40,287 nt of DNA, taken from positions 1 to 40,287 of the forward strand of contig JAFTUS010000047.1 in assembly GCA_017466125.1 (NCBI GenBank). Direction: 5' to 3'. Position numbers and translations under genes: made by a program. This document shows positions 8,274-16,291 of this stretch, in pieces. A model generated the notes under the pieces. The model was not told the origin of the DNA and did not search any database. It saw only the letters and a program-made list of their open reading frames with translations. Source of the DNA: Lentisphaeria bacterium (GTDB lineage Bacteria > Verrucomicrobiota > Lentisphaeria > Victivallales > Victivallaceae). Within the stretch, counting starts at the first letter, position 1, and every line of letters begins with the position of its first letter.

Positions 8274-9035
8274 ATGAGAAAAACATTTACGCTTATCGAA
8301 CTTCTCGTTGTAATTGCGATCATCGCAATTCTCGCTGCCATGTTACTCCCCGCATTGAATAAAGCGCGGCAAAAGGCGCACACCATCAGTTGTTTGAGCA
8401 ACATGAAACAGTGCGGAACTTTACTGGTTTTTTATGCTGACAGTTACAATGATTATTTCCCATCGGCAGATCAAAGCAATTTGAACAAAAAAAATAACAA
8501 TGGAACGAAGGTTTCCGTTTATGTCACCTGGGTAAATGCGCTGATTGATCCCTGGGTAAATATGACTGCTTATCAACCCAATCAAATTCAGGGATATAAT
8601 CAATTCCGCTGTCCTTCTGTTGTGTATAATGGAGGTGTTGCCAATAAACCCATTACTCAAACCTATGGAATGAATATTTACCTCCCGCCGGTCAGTGGAG
8701 AACCGGATGAAGGACACGGCAACTGGCCGACACACAGACCTTCTGTGTTTCAGGGAAGCCCCCGCCGTATGATTCCTAAAACGAAATCTGCATCTGATTG
8801 CATGGTGTTGCTGGATACCATTGCTGTCAACGTGGGGAATTTTGACGTTCAGCGGGTGAAACTGGATGGTTCTGCTGCCATTGACTTCCGGCATGGAGGA
8901 CGGTGTAACGTGACCATGTTGGACGGTTCGGCTCATTCCATGAATGCCGGTACAATGAAAGATACATGTAATGTGCCGAATGCCATAGTAAAGCTGGATT
9001 ATGGTGCTTCTTCAACAACAACATTTCTGCAATAA
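8274..9035 (+). CDS. Pseudopilin-like protein with H-X9-DG C-terminal motif
   Basis: 253 residues, starting 3 bp after the preceding stop with AAAGGAGA upstream. The N-terminus is a type IV prepilin/pseudopilin leader and helix: [20 protein letters not shown], with the glutamate at +5 after the cleavage site, then [12 protein letters not shown]. The C-terminal part contains [12 protein letters not shown], an exact H-X9-DG motif known from large pseudopilin families of Planctomycetota and Lentisphaerota. It is probably exported and processed by a prepilin peptidase. The role is unknown; its place inside a glycan operon suggests a part in surface attachment or uptake of the substrate. Confidence 0.85.
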   Translation: MRKTFTLIELLVVIAIIAILAAMLLPALNKARQKAHTISCLSNMKQCGTLLVFYADSYNDYFPSADQSNLNKKNNNGTKVSVYVTWVNALIDPWVNMTAYQPNQIQGYNQFRCPSVVYNGGVANKPITQTYGMNIYLPPVSGEPDEGHGNWPTHRPSVFQGSPRRMIPKTKSASDCMVLLDTIAVNVGNFDVQRVKLDGSAAIDFRHGGRCNVTMLDGSAHSMNAGTMKDTCNVPNAIVKLDYGASSTTTFLQ

Positions 9036-9142
9036 TTTTTCCTGTCATTTCTGTCTGAATACCGTTCTGTTTTAATTGTACAGATTTGCATTTCTTTGTT
9101 GCGGTGATACATTATGAAAAAATCAGAGAAAGGAGTTTCCTT

Positions 9143-9502
9143 ATGTCTTTCAAAAAATGTGTTGCCGCTTCAAGTGCGGTTTTGTCTATCTTGGTTAGCG
9201 GGGCGGAGTGCGTGCCGCTCAAACCGGAAGTGCGGAATTTGCTGGGAATCACTTCGCCCGAAAAAGATCCGCAGAGTTTCTGGTTCAATAAACAATTACC
9301 GGCGGATTTTTTTGAAAAACTCAAAGAGCATAAAAATATTCAACTCTATCCGCCGTTTTCCGACCGCAAGCGTTGGCAGAAAGCCGCAACTTCCCCGTTG
9401 ACAAAGAAAGTGGCAAAAGAGATCATAAGAACCGCAGATAAAAAACTTTCTCTGCCGCCGAAAGTTTCAGCAGAAAATCTCCTGCCGGAAGAGCCGCATT
9501 GA
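9143..9502 (+). pseudogene. N-terminal fragment of an exported protein, probably heparinase II/III-like lyase
   Basis: ATG 9143 follows AAAGGAG. The signal peptide MSFKKCVAASSAVLSILVSG is followed by about 95 residues (FWFNKQLPADFFEKL, YPPFSDRKRWQKAATS, KLSLPPK) that resemble the region ahead of the helical barrel in heparinase II/III-type lyases, which usually have 600 or more residues. The reading frame then stops where a fragment of an unrelated gene appears on the other strand. The upstream part of the operon is intact, so this was probably its fourth gene before the break. The family guess is weak; the truncation is clear. Confidence 0.55.
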
Positions 9503-9857
9503 AAATATTGATGTTCATTTTGGGGGGCTCCGGCAGATAGGCGATTTCCTCCTTTACGGTTTCGGGGTGCCAGTTGTTGCCATCGTAAGTGCCGAAATAG
9601 AAAGTCATTCCGTATTTTTCGGCAAGGCGCAGATAAAGTTCCACCAGATCCACCGGCGGAGTATAGCATCCCTTGCGCTTTGCGAGAACTTCGGAGGGAT
9701 AAGTCATGAAGCGGCGCAAGCCGCTGCGGATCATGATGACCGTATCGATACCGATCGCCTTCATGGCGGCAAAATCGGCGTCCCACTCTTTTTCGCCCCA
9801 GTTCTGGTGGGGGATGTCCCAACTTATTTCGTCGAGAAAGGTTCCTGTTATATGCAT
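9423..9857 (-). pseudogene. N-terminal fragment of a DUF4434-type TIM-barrel protein
   Basis: ATG 9857 follows GGAGAA. The first 110 residues (ITGTFLDEISWDIPHQNW, WDADFAAMKAIGIDTVIMI, YGMTFYFGTYDGNNW) match the start of the DUF4434 family of hydrolase-like barrels, normally about 300 residues or a domain of a larger protein. After KEEIAYLPEPP (about 9525) the frame runs into the antisense of the neighbouring gene fragment and loses all family character. The two fragments meet head-on, so this is a rearrangement junction and not an overlapping gene pair. Confidence 0.65.
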
Positions 9858-10053
9858 AATGTTCTCCGGGTTTGTTATCCGCAGATTAATATATTGAAAA
9901 AATCTTGATATGCAATATCAGCAGGCGGCAAAATTGTGCAAACTTTGCGCAAATGAGAAAATGTGGTGTTTTGCGGGTGAAAATCTCTCTTGACCGTTCT
10001 CTTGAAAGCATTTGAAACAGCATCGTCCGCCGCATCCGTGCGCCGGATCACGG

Positions 10054-10095
10054 CAAAAAAAAGCTGCCGCGCACCATTGAGGTTTCGCCGCAGCT
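10054..10095 (-). terminator. Rho-independent terminator of the CE7 esterase gene
   Basis: On the minus strand AGCTGCGGCG pairs mostly with CGCGGCAGCT and is followed by eight T. It begins 20 bp after the esterase stop codon. Between 9858 and 10053 no gene or clear signal was seen. Confidence 0.75.
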
Positions 10096-10114
10096 CTGTT
10101 GCAGAGGAGTGGAC

Positions 10115-11080
10115 TTACAGCATTTCAAGCATATACTGGAACGTCATGTCGCCCGAATCCGGCAGTCCTTCGTGACCGAAGTCGGGATAGATAACGACCT
10201 CTTTTTCGGAGGTGATCGCATTGTATGCCGCAAATTGGGTGGAGGGCGGACAGATCGTATCCATCAAACCGGTGTACATCTTCACTTTACCCTGAATACG
10301 GGGCGTGAGGAAGTGGATGTCGATGTACCCCAGACGGGTGAATACTTCATCTTCCCGTTCGTGACGGGGATCGAAGTGCCGGAAATATTCTTTCAGTTCG
10401 GCATAGGCATCTTTGGCAAGATCCATCTCCCAAACCCGGCGGTAGTCGGAGAGGAAGGGGAAACTCGGCGCGAGACGGTTGACGAAAGGACAGAGCGAAC
10501 CTGCGGCAAGCGTCAGACCGCCGCCCTGTGAACCGCCGGTCAGACCGATGCGGGTCTTATCCACACCGGGCATTCCGGCAACGATATGGATCAACTGGGC
10601 GCAGTCGAGGAAAATTTCGCGGAAGAGCAGTTTTTCGGGGGACTCTTCATCCAGACCGCGGATGATGTGGCCGTGAAGGGTATTGCCGGTGACGGGAGTC
10701 AAATCCTGTGAACGTCCGCCCTGACCGCGGCAATCGAGAGAAGCGTAGGTGAAACCGGCGGCAACATAACCCAGCTTGGAACTCCAGTCTCCGCCGTCGC
10801 CGCTGTAACCGTGATACTGAACCACCGCAGGACCTTTCCGGTCGGAAACTTTGCGGGGACGCAGCAGTTTTGCATAAACACGGGAACCGCCAACGCCGGT
10901 GAAGAAGAGATCAAAACATTCGGCAAAGTCGGTTTGGAACTTTGATGGGATCATTTCAACTTTCGGGTCGATCGCAAGCATTTCAGCAATGGAACGATCC
11001 CAGAATTCATCAAAATCGGCGGGGCGGGGGTTGATACCGGTATAGGTTTTCAACTTTTCCAACGGCATATCAATTAACAT
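10115..11080 (-). CDS. Acetyl xylan esterase / cephalosporin-C deacetylase, CE7 family
   Basis: Removes acetyl groups from acetylated sugars or oligosaccharides in the cytosol (no signal peptide). The ATG at 11080, with AGGAGG 6-7 bases upstream, gives 321 residues, the usual length for CE7 enzymes; an upstream ATG at 11179 adds an unsupported extension. Landmarks: N-terminal TGINPRPADFDEFWDRS, oxyanion region QYHGYSGDGGDW, RGQGGRS, nucleophile S184 in GGSQGGG, D274 in LMDTICPP and H303 in FGHEGLP. The gene is divergent from the GH38 mannosidase across a 157-bp intergenic region, which suggests joint control and a substrate that is an acetylated mannose-containing glycan (inference). Confidence 0.93.
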   Translation of the reverse strand: MLIDMPLEKLKTYTGINPRPADFDEFWDRSIAEMLAIDPKVEMIPSKFQTDFAECFDLFFTGVGGSRVYAKLLRPRKVSDRKGPAVVQYHGYSGDGGDWSSKLGYVAAGFTYASLDCRGQGGRSQDLTPVTGNTLHGHIIRGLDEESPEKLLFREIFLDCAQLIHIVAGMPGVDKTRIGLTGGSQGGGLTLAAGSLCPFVNRLAPSFPFLSDYRRVWEMDLAKDAYAELKEYFRHFDPRHEREDEVFTRLGYIDIHFLTPRIQGKVKMYTGLMDTICPPSTQFAAYNAITSEKEVVIYPDFGHEGLPDSGDMTFQYMLEML

Positions 11081-11176
11081 AAAAAATCCTCCTGTTTTTG
11101 GATTGCTCCTTATAAGATACCACAAAAAGTTTTTTTTGCAACAGGTCTTCCGTGAAAAATCGTATTTTCTTTGAGG

Positions 11177-11216
11177 CACAGTTTGGTTTTATCGTGACAC
11201 AGGAGTAAATTATACA
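11177..11216 (+). promoter_or_regulatory. Composite promoter motif shared with the regulator gene at 21848
   Basis: CACAGTTTGGT (11177-11187), 8 bp, then GACACAGGA (11196-11204), followed by a TATACA box (11211-11216). The same two blocks with the same 8-bp gap occur on the minus strand at 21894-21921 ahead of the GntR/LacI-type regulator. The two CACAG cores start 21 bp apart, as in the direct-repeat sites of AraC-type activators. Confidence 0.55.
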
Positions 11217-11237
11217 CAAAACTTATGGAGGATGACC

Positions 11238-13421
11238 ATGATAGCACATATTGTACTGAATTCACACCTTGACCCCATCTGGCGATGGAAACGGGAACAG
11301 GGGATCTGCGAAGTCCTTGCGACCGCACATTCGGCCTGCGGTATTCTTGATGATTACCCCGAAGCCATCATCACCCGCGGAGAAGCCTGGTTCTACGAAA
11401 CGATCGAACGGCTGGACCCGGCACTTTTCAGCCGGATCCGCAATTACGTTGAACAGGGTCGCTGGAAAGTTGTCGGCAACTGGTATATCCAGCCGGACTG
11501 CAATCTGGCATCACCTGAAACATACCTGAAACACGGTGAGATCGCCGGGAAATATTTCAGAGAAAAGTTCGGCGTTGAGGTCAAGACCGGTTACAACGTT
11601 GACAGTTTCGGCCACGGTGCCATGCTGCCGGATTTTTACAATGCGTGCGGCGTCGAAAATTATGTGATGATGCGCCCCGGAAAACATGAAATGGAGCTGC
11701 CCGCCAACGATTTCATCTGGCGCACCCCCAACGGCGGCGAATTGACCGTTACCCGTATCATCGACGCTTACGGCACCTGGCCGGATGGACTTGAACGCCA
11801 TTTCAACGCTGTGTTTGAAGAGATGAATACGGAACTCGGACATGTTCTGATGATGTTCGGCTGCGGCAATCATGGCTGCGGGCCGTTCCGCAGTGAATTG
11901 GACTGGCTGTTGCGGAACTGGAATAATTTCCCCGGAGTGGAATTCCGTTTCAGTCATCCGGATGCCTATTTTGAGGCGGTCAAAAGTTCCGGTGTGAAAC
12001 TCCCGGTCGTTACCGGAGAACTTCAGCATCACGCAGTGGGGTGTTACTCCATTGTTTCCCGTATCAAACGTGAAGTGCGGTCAACGGAAAATGCGTTGAT
12101 CCAGCGCGGACGTTTTCTGCCGGAGGAACAGCAGGAAAAATTGTGGAAAAAACTTCTTTTTGCCACATTTCACGACATTCTTCCCGGCAGTTCGGTTGCC
12201 TCGGCGTATCAGGATGTTTATGACGAACTCGGCGAAGTCCGCAGTGCTGTCAACGAAGCCGTTGTCGCCGATATCTGCAAACGCAATATCCGTCTGGAAG
12301 ATGCCGATGATCAGCGGTTGATTTTTGATAATCCCGGTGATGAACCGTTCAGTGGTGTATTGGAATTTGAACCGTGGTTCTCTCTGCTTTTCCACGACGA
12401 ACTCAAAAATGGCGGCGAAGGACTTGCGCTTGTTGATGAAAACGGCAATGATGTGCCGTGGCAGTTGATTTCTGCCGAGGCTGCCGCCGCAATGAAACAA
12501 ACCTGCCGCATGGCGATTTGTCTGGATATTCCGCCCCGCGGCCGCCGTATTCTGCAAGCGGTCCGGCGCAAGGCTCCGGCGATCGCCTCTGCGGTGGCGG
12601 CAAACGCTGAAACGGTAACGGCAGGAGACATAACCGCCGGGCTTGACAAGACGGGCATTGTTTCGCTGAAACGCAACGGATTTGAATTTCTGGGAGGTGC
12701 GCCGCAGTTTCAGGTCATTGATGACCCCTCCGATACCTGGTCTCACTTCCAGTTCGGTTATCCGGCTGAAACGAAACGGATTTTCCGCAACACGACCCCC
12801 TGGCAGCAATTCTATCCCGGACCGCTTCTCGGTGCTGCCTTTTCGGAGTGGGAGGATGACGACCGCAACCGCATCAAACTGCTTGCCCGTGCCGATGCGG
12901 GAACTGCGGGGGTGCAGATGGTCATGCGGGTAAACTGGCATGGCGACAGTGAACTTCTGAAACTTGCCATACCGTTGAGTTTCAAGGTGGATAAATGGAC
13001 CGCCGGTTGTCCTGGCGGCACTGTTGAACGGAGAGTGAACGACCGGGAATATCCTGTTTTCAATACCATTGTTCTGTCGGGGGAGGGGCATACGCTGACG
13101 CTGGTCACGCCGGATATTTATTCAGCGGATGTTCTGCCTGACGGAAAGACGCTGCGCCTGACGCTGCTGCGTTCTGCGGTTTATGCTTATTCGCAGGACT
13201 CCATTGATTTCCGGATGCCGGAAAATCATTTCTACAACATCACCGATCAGGGTTGTATTGATTTCCATTTGCTTATGATGCCCGATGCTTCAGCGGAGGA
13301 GATCAAGCGGGAAATGTATCGTTTTACCGAACCGGTCAAATATTCCGAATTGACCCGCGGTATCAGAATACGGCGCGATCACGCCTTCATTCCCTTTACT
13401 TTGCCGAAGAGAGAAGAGTGA
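11238..13421 (+). CDS. GH38 alpha-mannosidase
   Basis: A retaining, metal-dependent alpha-mannosidase acting on mannosides or mannose-containing oligosaccharides; no signal peptide, so cytosolic. Counted from the ATG at 11232, H12 and D14 in NSHLDPIWRW are zinc ligands and D124 in NVDSFGHG is the nucleophile; further landmarks are FGCGNHGCGP and FATFHDILPGSS. The GGAGG sits directly against the 11232 ATG but 6 bases before the ATG at 11238, so the latter is preferred (727 residues). Bacterial GH38 enzymes usually have 850-1000 residues; this one ends before the last C-terminal beta domain, and downstream DNA still shows remnants of such a domain. The catalytic parts are intact. Confidence 0.9.
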   Translation: MIAHIVLNSHLDPIWRWKREQGICEVLATAHSACGILDDYPEAIITRGEAWFYETIERLDPALFSRIRNYVEQGRWKVVGNWYIQPDCNLASPETYLKHGEIAGKYFREKFGVEVKTGYNVDSFGHGAMLPDFYNACGVENYVMMRPGKHEMELPANDFIWRTPNGGELTVTRIIDAYGTWPDGLERHFNAVFEEMNTELGHVLMMFGCGNHGCGPFRSELDWLLRNWNNFPGVEFRFSHPDAYFEAVKSSGVKLPVVTGELQHHAVGCYSIVSRIKREVRSTENALIQRGRFLPEEQQEKLWKKLLFATFHDILPGSSVASAYQDVYDELGEVRSAVNEAVVADICKRNIRLEDADDQRLIFDNPGDEPFSGVLEFEPWFSLLFHDELKNGGEGLALVDENGNDVPWQLISAEAAAAMKQTCRMAICLDIPPRGRRILQAVRRKAPAIASAVAANAETVTAGDITAGLDKTGIVSLKRNGFEFLGGAPQFQVIDDPSDTWSHFQFGYPAETKRIFRNTTPWQQFYPGPLLGAAFSEWEDDDRNRIKLLARADAGTAGVQMVMRVNWHGDSELLKLAIPLSFKVDKWTAGCPGGTVERRVNDREYPVFNTIVLSGEGHTLTLVTPDIYSADVLPDGKTLRLTLLRSAVYAYSQDSIDFRMPENHFYNITDQGCIDFHLLMMPDASAEEIKREMYRFTEPVKYSELTRGIRIRRDHAFIPFTLPKREE

Positions 13422-13620
13422 AACGTTATCTGCACGTGCCGCTGACAACAGAAGTGAGGACAACACTCTGCGGGAAGCGGCAGTGATTTTTACTGACCGC
13501 TGTGGCGGGAGAGGAATTGTTCTAAATGCACCGGCGGAGGCAGTACGTTTCGGGAGGTGAAGTTGAAACGGTATTCGTCAATTTTGTCAAAAAACAGACT
13601 CAGGGTTCCGGCTTATCTGT
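13422..13620 (+). pseudogene. Probable decayed 3' end of the GH38 gene
   Basis: No intact gene. In one frame the DNA encodes AVIFTDRCGGRGIVLNAPAE (from about 13482), which resembles the DGxGIVLRL-type strand of GH38 C-terminal domains. In another frame it gives SGGEVETVFVNFVKK. The pieces are separated by stops and frame changes. This is weak evidence that the mannosidase once continued here. Confidence 0.3.
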
Positions 13621-14940
13621 TTATATTTCTGTTCCGTTTTTCAGAAGGATTTGCTGAACTTTTGTTATATCCACATTTCTGAGTTCGCATTTGCTTTTTA
13701 CTGCAACTGCGGCGGCGGTACCGACTCCGACACCGATATTCAGACAGATTCCCATGACACGGTAATTGGAGTGTGCTTTATGGGTTCCGGATATATTCCG
13801 TCCGGAAAGCAGCAAGCCATCGATTTTTTCCGGAACACAGGCACGGTAGGGAATCGTATATTCGCCTTTTGCCTTGAAGTGTTTCTGTTCGCCGTTGCTG
13901 TCGAGCCCCGCTCCTTTGATATTGTGAATGTCAAAATTAAAGAAATTCCGGGTCGCGATCCAGTCGTCGAAAACCGTTGCTTCAACAATATCTTCGGGCG
14001 TAAGGGTATAAAGCCCTTTGAAATGCCTGGTTTCACGGATGCCAACCATATCGCCGGATGCGGTCAGATAGCATTTTTCATAACCCGGAACATATTCCCG
14101 GAGGAAGAGAACGATTTTTTCCATCTGTTCCCGGCAGATCATCTCTGCGCGCGTCAGATCACGGACATCGGTTCCGTCTATGCCGGTCACATTGGTCATA
14201 TTGACCGTAACTTCACCCGGCAGGTAGTTTTTGTAAAGCAGTACATGCCCGGCAGGGGAGGGCAGATGCACTCTGCCAAGAGCCTGGATCTCTCCTTTCG
14301 GCAAATCAATCAGCGTTTCAAACGACGGCGGAAAAACCGCCCTTGAGTAATCAACTCCGCCTATACGGAACATCAATGTAGCCGGTTGACAGGCGTTATC
14401 CTCCTCCCGCCCCAGCAGATACGGCACACCGGCAAAAGCGGCGATATCTCCGTCGCCGGTGGAGTCAATGACTGCTTGCGCCATAATGACTTCCCGTCCA
14501 GATTTACTTTCTGTGATGACACCTTTGACTTTGTTGTTATCGGAGATCACTCCGACTGCCATTGTGTGCAGTTGCAGAGTGACGCCTGACTGCTTGAGCA
14601 TTTCAAAGAGGGTTTGTTTCAAACATTCGTGAGGAATTCCCCAAAAGCAATCAAAAGGGGTAAGTCCGGTATTGGTTTCAATCGGCAGAGCCGCCGATTT
14701 CATGGTGCGTTCTGCAATTTCATTCATCAACGGACATTGGGTTGCACCTGACCAGTGCGACATCATACCCATCGTGGCAATTCCTCCCGGATATGCACCT
14801 TTTTCGATCAGCATGACCTTTGCGCCGGTGCGGGCGGCTGTAATCGCTGCACCGATTCCCGCCGGACCGGCACCGGCGACAAGGATGTCAACTTCAGCAA
14901 TGATGGGAATATCTTTTGATTTTTCATGGTAAAATTTCAT
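13621..14940 (-). CDS. FAD-dependent oxidoreductase (FAD_oxidored family)
   Basis: 439 residues, ATG preceded by GGGAG. The N-terminal Rossmann fold has GAGPAG at residues 23-28 and the ribose-binding glutamate at E46 in VMLIEKG, followed by YPGGIATMG. AVIDSTGDGDIAAFAG in the middle and LLSGRNISGTHKAHSNYRV near the end are typical of the FAD_oxidored (PF12831) group, common in PVC and Bacteroidota glycan clusters and mostly uncharacterised. No signal peptide is present. It is divergent from the PocR/AraC-type regulator at 15062 across 121 bp and is its likely target. The substrate is unknown; oxidation of a sugar-derived alcohol is only a guess. Confidence 0.88.
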   Translation of the reverse strand: MKFYHEKSKDIPIIAEVDILVAGAGPAGIGAAITAARTGAKVMLIEKGAYPGGIATMGMMSHWSGATQCPLMNEIAERTMKSAALPIETNTGLTPFDCFWGIPHECLKQTLFEMLKQSGVTLQLHTMAVGVISDNNKVKGVITESKSGREVIMAQAVIDSTGDGDIAAFAGVPYLLGREEDNACQPATLMFRIGGVDYSRAVFPPSFETLIDLPKGEIQALGRVHLPSPAGHVLLYKNYLPGEVTVNMTNVTGIDGTDVRDLTRAEMICREQMEKIVLFLREYVPGYEKCYLTASGDMVGIRETRHFKGLYTLTPEDIVEATVFDDWIATRNFFNFDIHNIKGAGLDSNGEQKHFKAKGEYTIPYRACVPEKIDGLLLSGRNISGTHKAHSNYRVMGICLNIGVGVGTAAAVAVKSKCELRNVDITKVQQILLKNGTEI

Positions 14941-15014
14941 CTTTTACATCTCCCTGATTGATGTTCTTTTTTATTTTCTTTGAAATAATATATCATAAAA
15001 AGAAAGAAAAAACC

Positions 15015-15042
15015 TTGAATTTTTCAAGAAAAATGCTATAAT
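15015..15042 (+). promoter_or_regulatory. Sigma-70-type promoter of the PocR/AraC regulator
   Basis: TTGAAT (15015-15020), 16-bp spacer, TATAAT (15037-15042). The strong ribosome binding site GGGAGGGA begins about 8 bases after the -10 box, so the leader is very short. Confidence 0.65.
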
Positions 15043-15061
15043 ATTTTCAGGGAGGGACCAG

Positions 15062-15829
15062 ATGAATTTATCAACTGCCGTAAAAATACTTGAGACAGAA
15101 TGCTGCACACAAATCAGTATTGAGGCGTGTCATGATGCGTTTGCCGATTGCGAAGACCTGAAACTTGCTCCGGATCAATATCTTCATCATTCATTATTCT
15201 GCAGAGAACGGAAACTGGCGGATCATAATAAAAGTTGTGCATCAAATAAAAAGAGATCACTGGAAATCGCATCTTGCGGCCGCCGATTTTGCGGAACATG
15301 TCCGTTTGGGGTCCGGGAACTTGCACAACCTGTGATTTTCAGAAAAAAATTGGCGGCAGTCTGTTATTTTACGATTTTTCCTTCTACTGTGCCGTTGGAA
15401 ATATTGAGAAAAAAAAGTCAATGGCTGAATGAATTTATTCAACTTATTCTTTGTGTTTATACAGAAAATCAAGTTCCTGAAATCAGAAGGAACAGCGCAG
15501 AGTATTACCGGAAAAGGATCCTCAATTATTTTGATCTTCACTATATGGAAAATATCAGTGAATCCGATTTGGCAGAAGAACTGGGTTTGAATTGCACCTA
15601 TTTCAGTTCTCTTTTCCGTAAGATCACCGGTAAGACATTCCGGCAGATGCTGACCGGAAGACGCATCGATGAAGCAAAGATCTATCTTAAACTGCACCGG
15701 CACATGCGGATATCCCATATCGCCCATTTATGCGGCTTTTCGGACAGCAACTATTTCAGTCTTGTATTTCACAAACAGACCGGAATTTCCCCAAAAAATT
15801 ACCGTGGTTGTATTGAAAAGGGAAGTTGA
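15062..15829 (+). CDS. AraC-family regulator with a cysteine-rich PocR-like sensor
   Basis: 255 residues. The N-terminal 120 residues contain the PocR-type pattern HHSLFCRERKLADHNKSC, then RRFCGTCPFGVRELAQPV. Such domains bind small hydrocarbon-type ligands or respond through their cysteines. The C-terminal part has the two AraC helix-turn-helix units (ISESDLAEELGLNCTYFSSL; ISHIAHLCGFSDSNYFSLVF) and the family-end motif GISPKNYR. The gene is divergent from the FAD oxidoreductase and has its own promoter and a terminator. It probably activates the oxidoreductase gene; this is inferred from position. Confidence 0.88.
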   Translation: MNLSTAVKILETECCTQISIEACHDAFADCEDLKLAPDQYLHHSLFCRERKLADHNKSCASNKKRSLEIASCGRRFCGTCPFGVRELAQPVIFRKKLAAVCYFTIFPSTVPLEILRKKSQWLNEFIQLILCVYTENQVPEIRRNSAEYYRKRILNYFDLHYMENISESDLAEELGLNCTYFSSLFRKITGKTFRQMLTGRRIDEAKIYLKLHRHMRISHIAHLCGFSDSNYFSLVFHKQTGISPKNYRGCIEKGS

Positions 15830-15867
15830 ACAGCAATTTACGAAAATAACTTTTACAGCAAAGTTAC

Positions 15868-15908
15868 AAAAAACGCACTCCGTTCCGAGAAACTGGGCTG
15901 CGTTTTTT
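15868..15908 (+). terminator. Rho-independent terminator after the PocR/AraC regulator
   Basis: AAAAAACGCA (15868-15877) pairs with TGCGTTTTTT (15899-15908), ending in a run of T. It lies 39 bp after the stop and just before the dispersed hairpin element. Confidence 0.75.
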
Positions 15909-15918
15909 TGTTCAGTTT

Positions 15919-16290
15919 GGCTCTGAACTGAACGTTGACTGATTTTCGCAGAGGCTTCGGGATGCTCCGTCCGCTCAATGCCCCGGAGGCTCGAGAGCCC
16001 CGCACGGGGCGACAGCCGACCACTACCGAGGCCGACGTTCGGCCGACAGCCGACCACTACCGAGGCCGACGTTCCGCCGTCCGCTCAACGCCCCGATAAA
16101 ATACGCTGTGCTTTTTTATCGGGACATCGCTCCCGGCGAGAGGTATTGCCGCGTTGCGGCAATATTGACGCTTCGCTTGTACTTTCGCCGCCATTTTAAG
16201 GCGGCGACCAACGTTCCGCCGTTGGATCACGTCCGGGTGTCAGCGAACCCGACGTTCGGGCCGGTGCGAAGTACGCGCTGCGCGCGGAAT
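15919..16290. repeat. Dispersed hairpin element, copy 1
   Basis: About 370 bp of near-continuous palindromes without a plausible gene. It starts GGCTCTGAACTGAACGTTG and ends CGCGCGGAATTTTA, directly against the stop codon of the LamG gene. It matches copy 2 (32954-33232) along its whole length except for an extra segment of about 120 bp that contains a tandem 34-bp duplication (16011-16044 and 16045-16078, one mismatch). Stems include TATTGCCGC/GCGGCAATA (16144-16164), CGCCGCC/GGCGGCG (near 16187-16207) and CCAACG/CGTTGG (16208-16225). Confidence 0.85.
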
Positions 16291-16291
16291 T

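Noticed and set aside
9423..9502. Natural convergent overlapping genes
   Set aside because: Both proteins lose family similarity at the overlap and are far shorter than their families, so a rearrangement is the better explanation.
12081..13091. 336-residue minus-strand open frame
   Set aside because: It is entirely antisense to the catalytic and C-terminal parts of the GH38 mannosidase, which has clear family motifs.
15728..16057. 109-residue minus-strand frame linking the hairpin element and the AraC gene
   Set aside because: Half of it is antisense to the AraC helix-turn-helix and half is element sequence; it is useful only as evidence that the element has an open frame.
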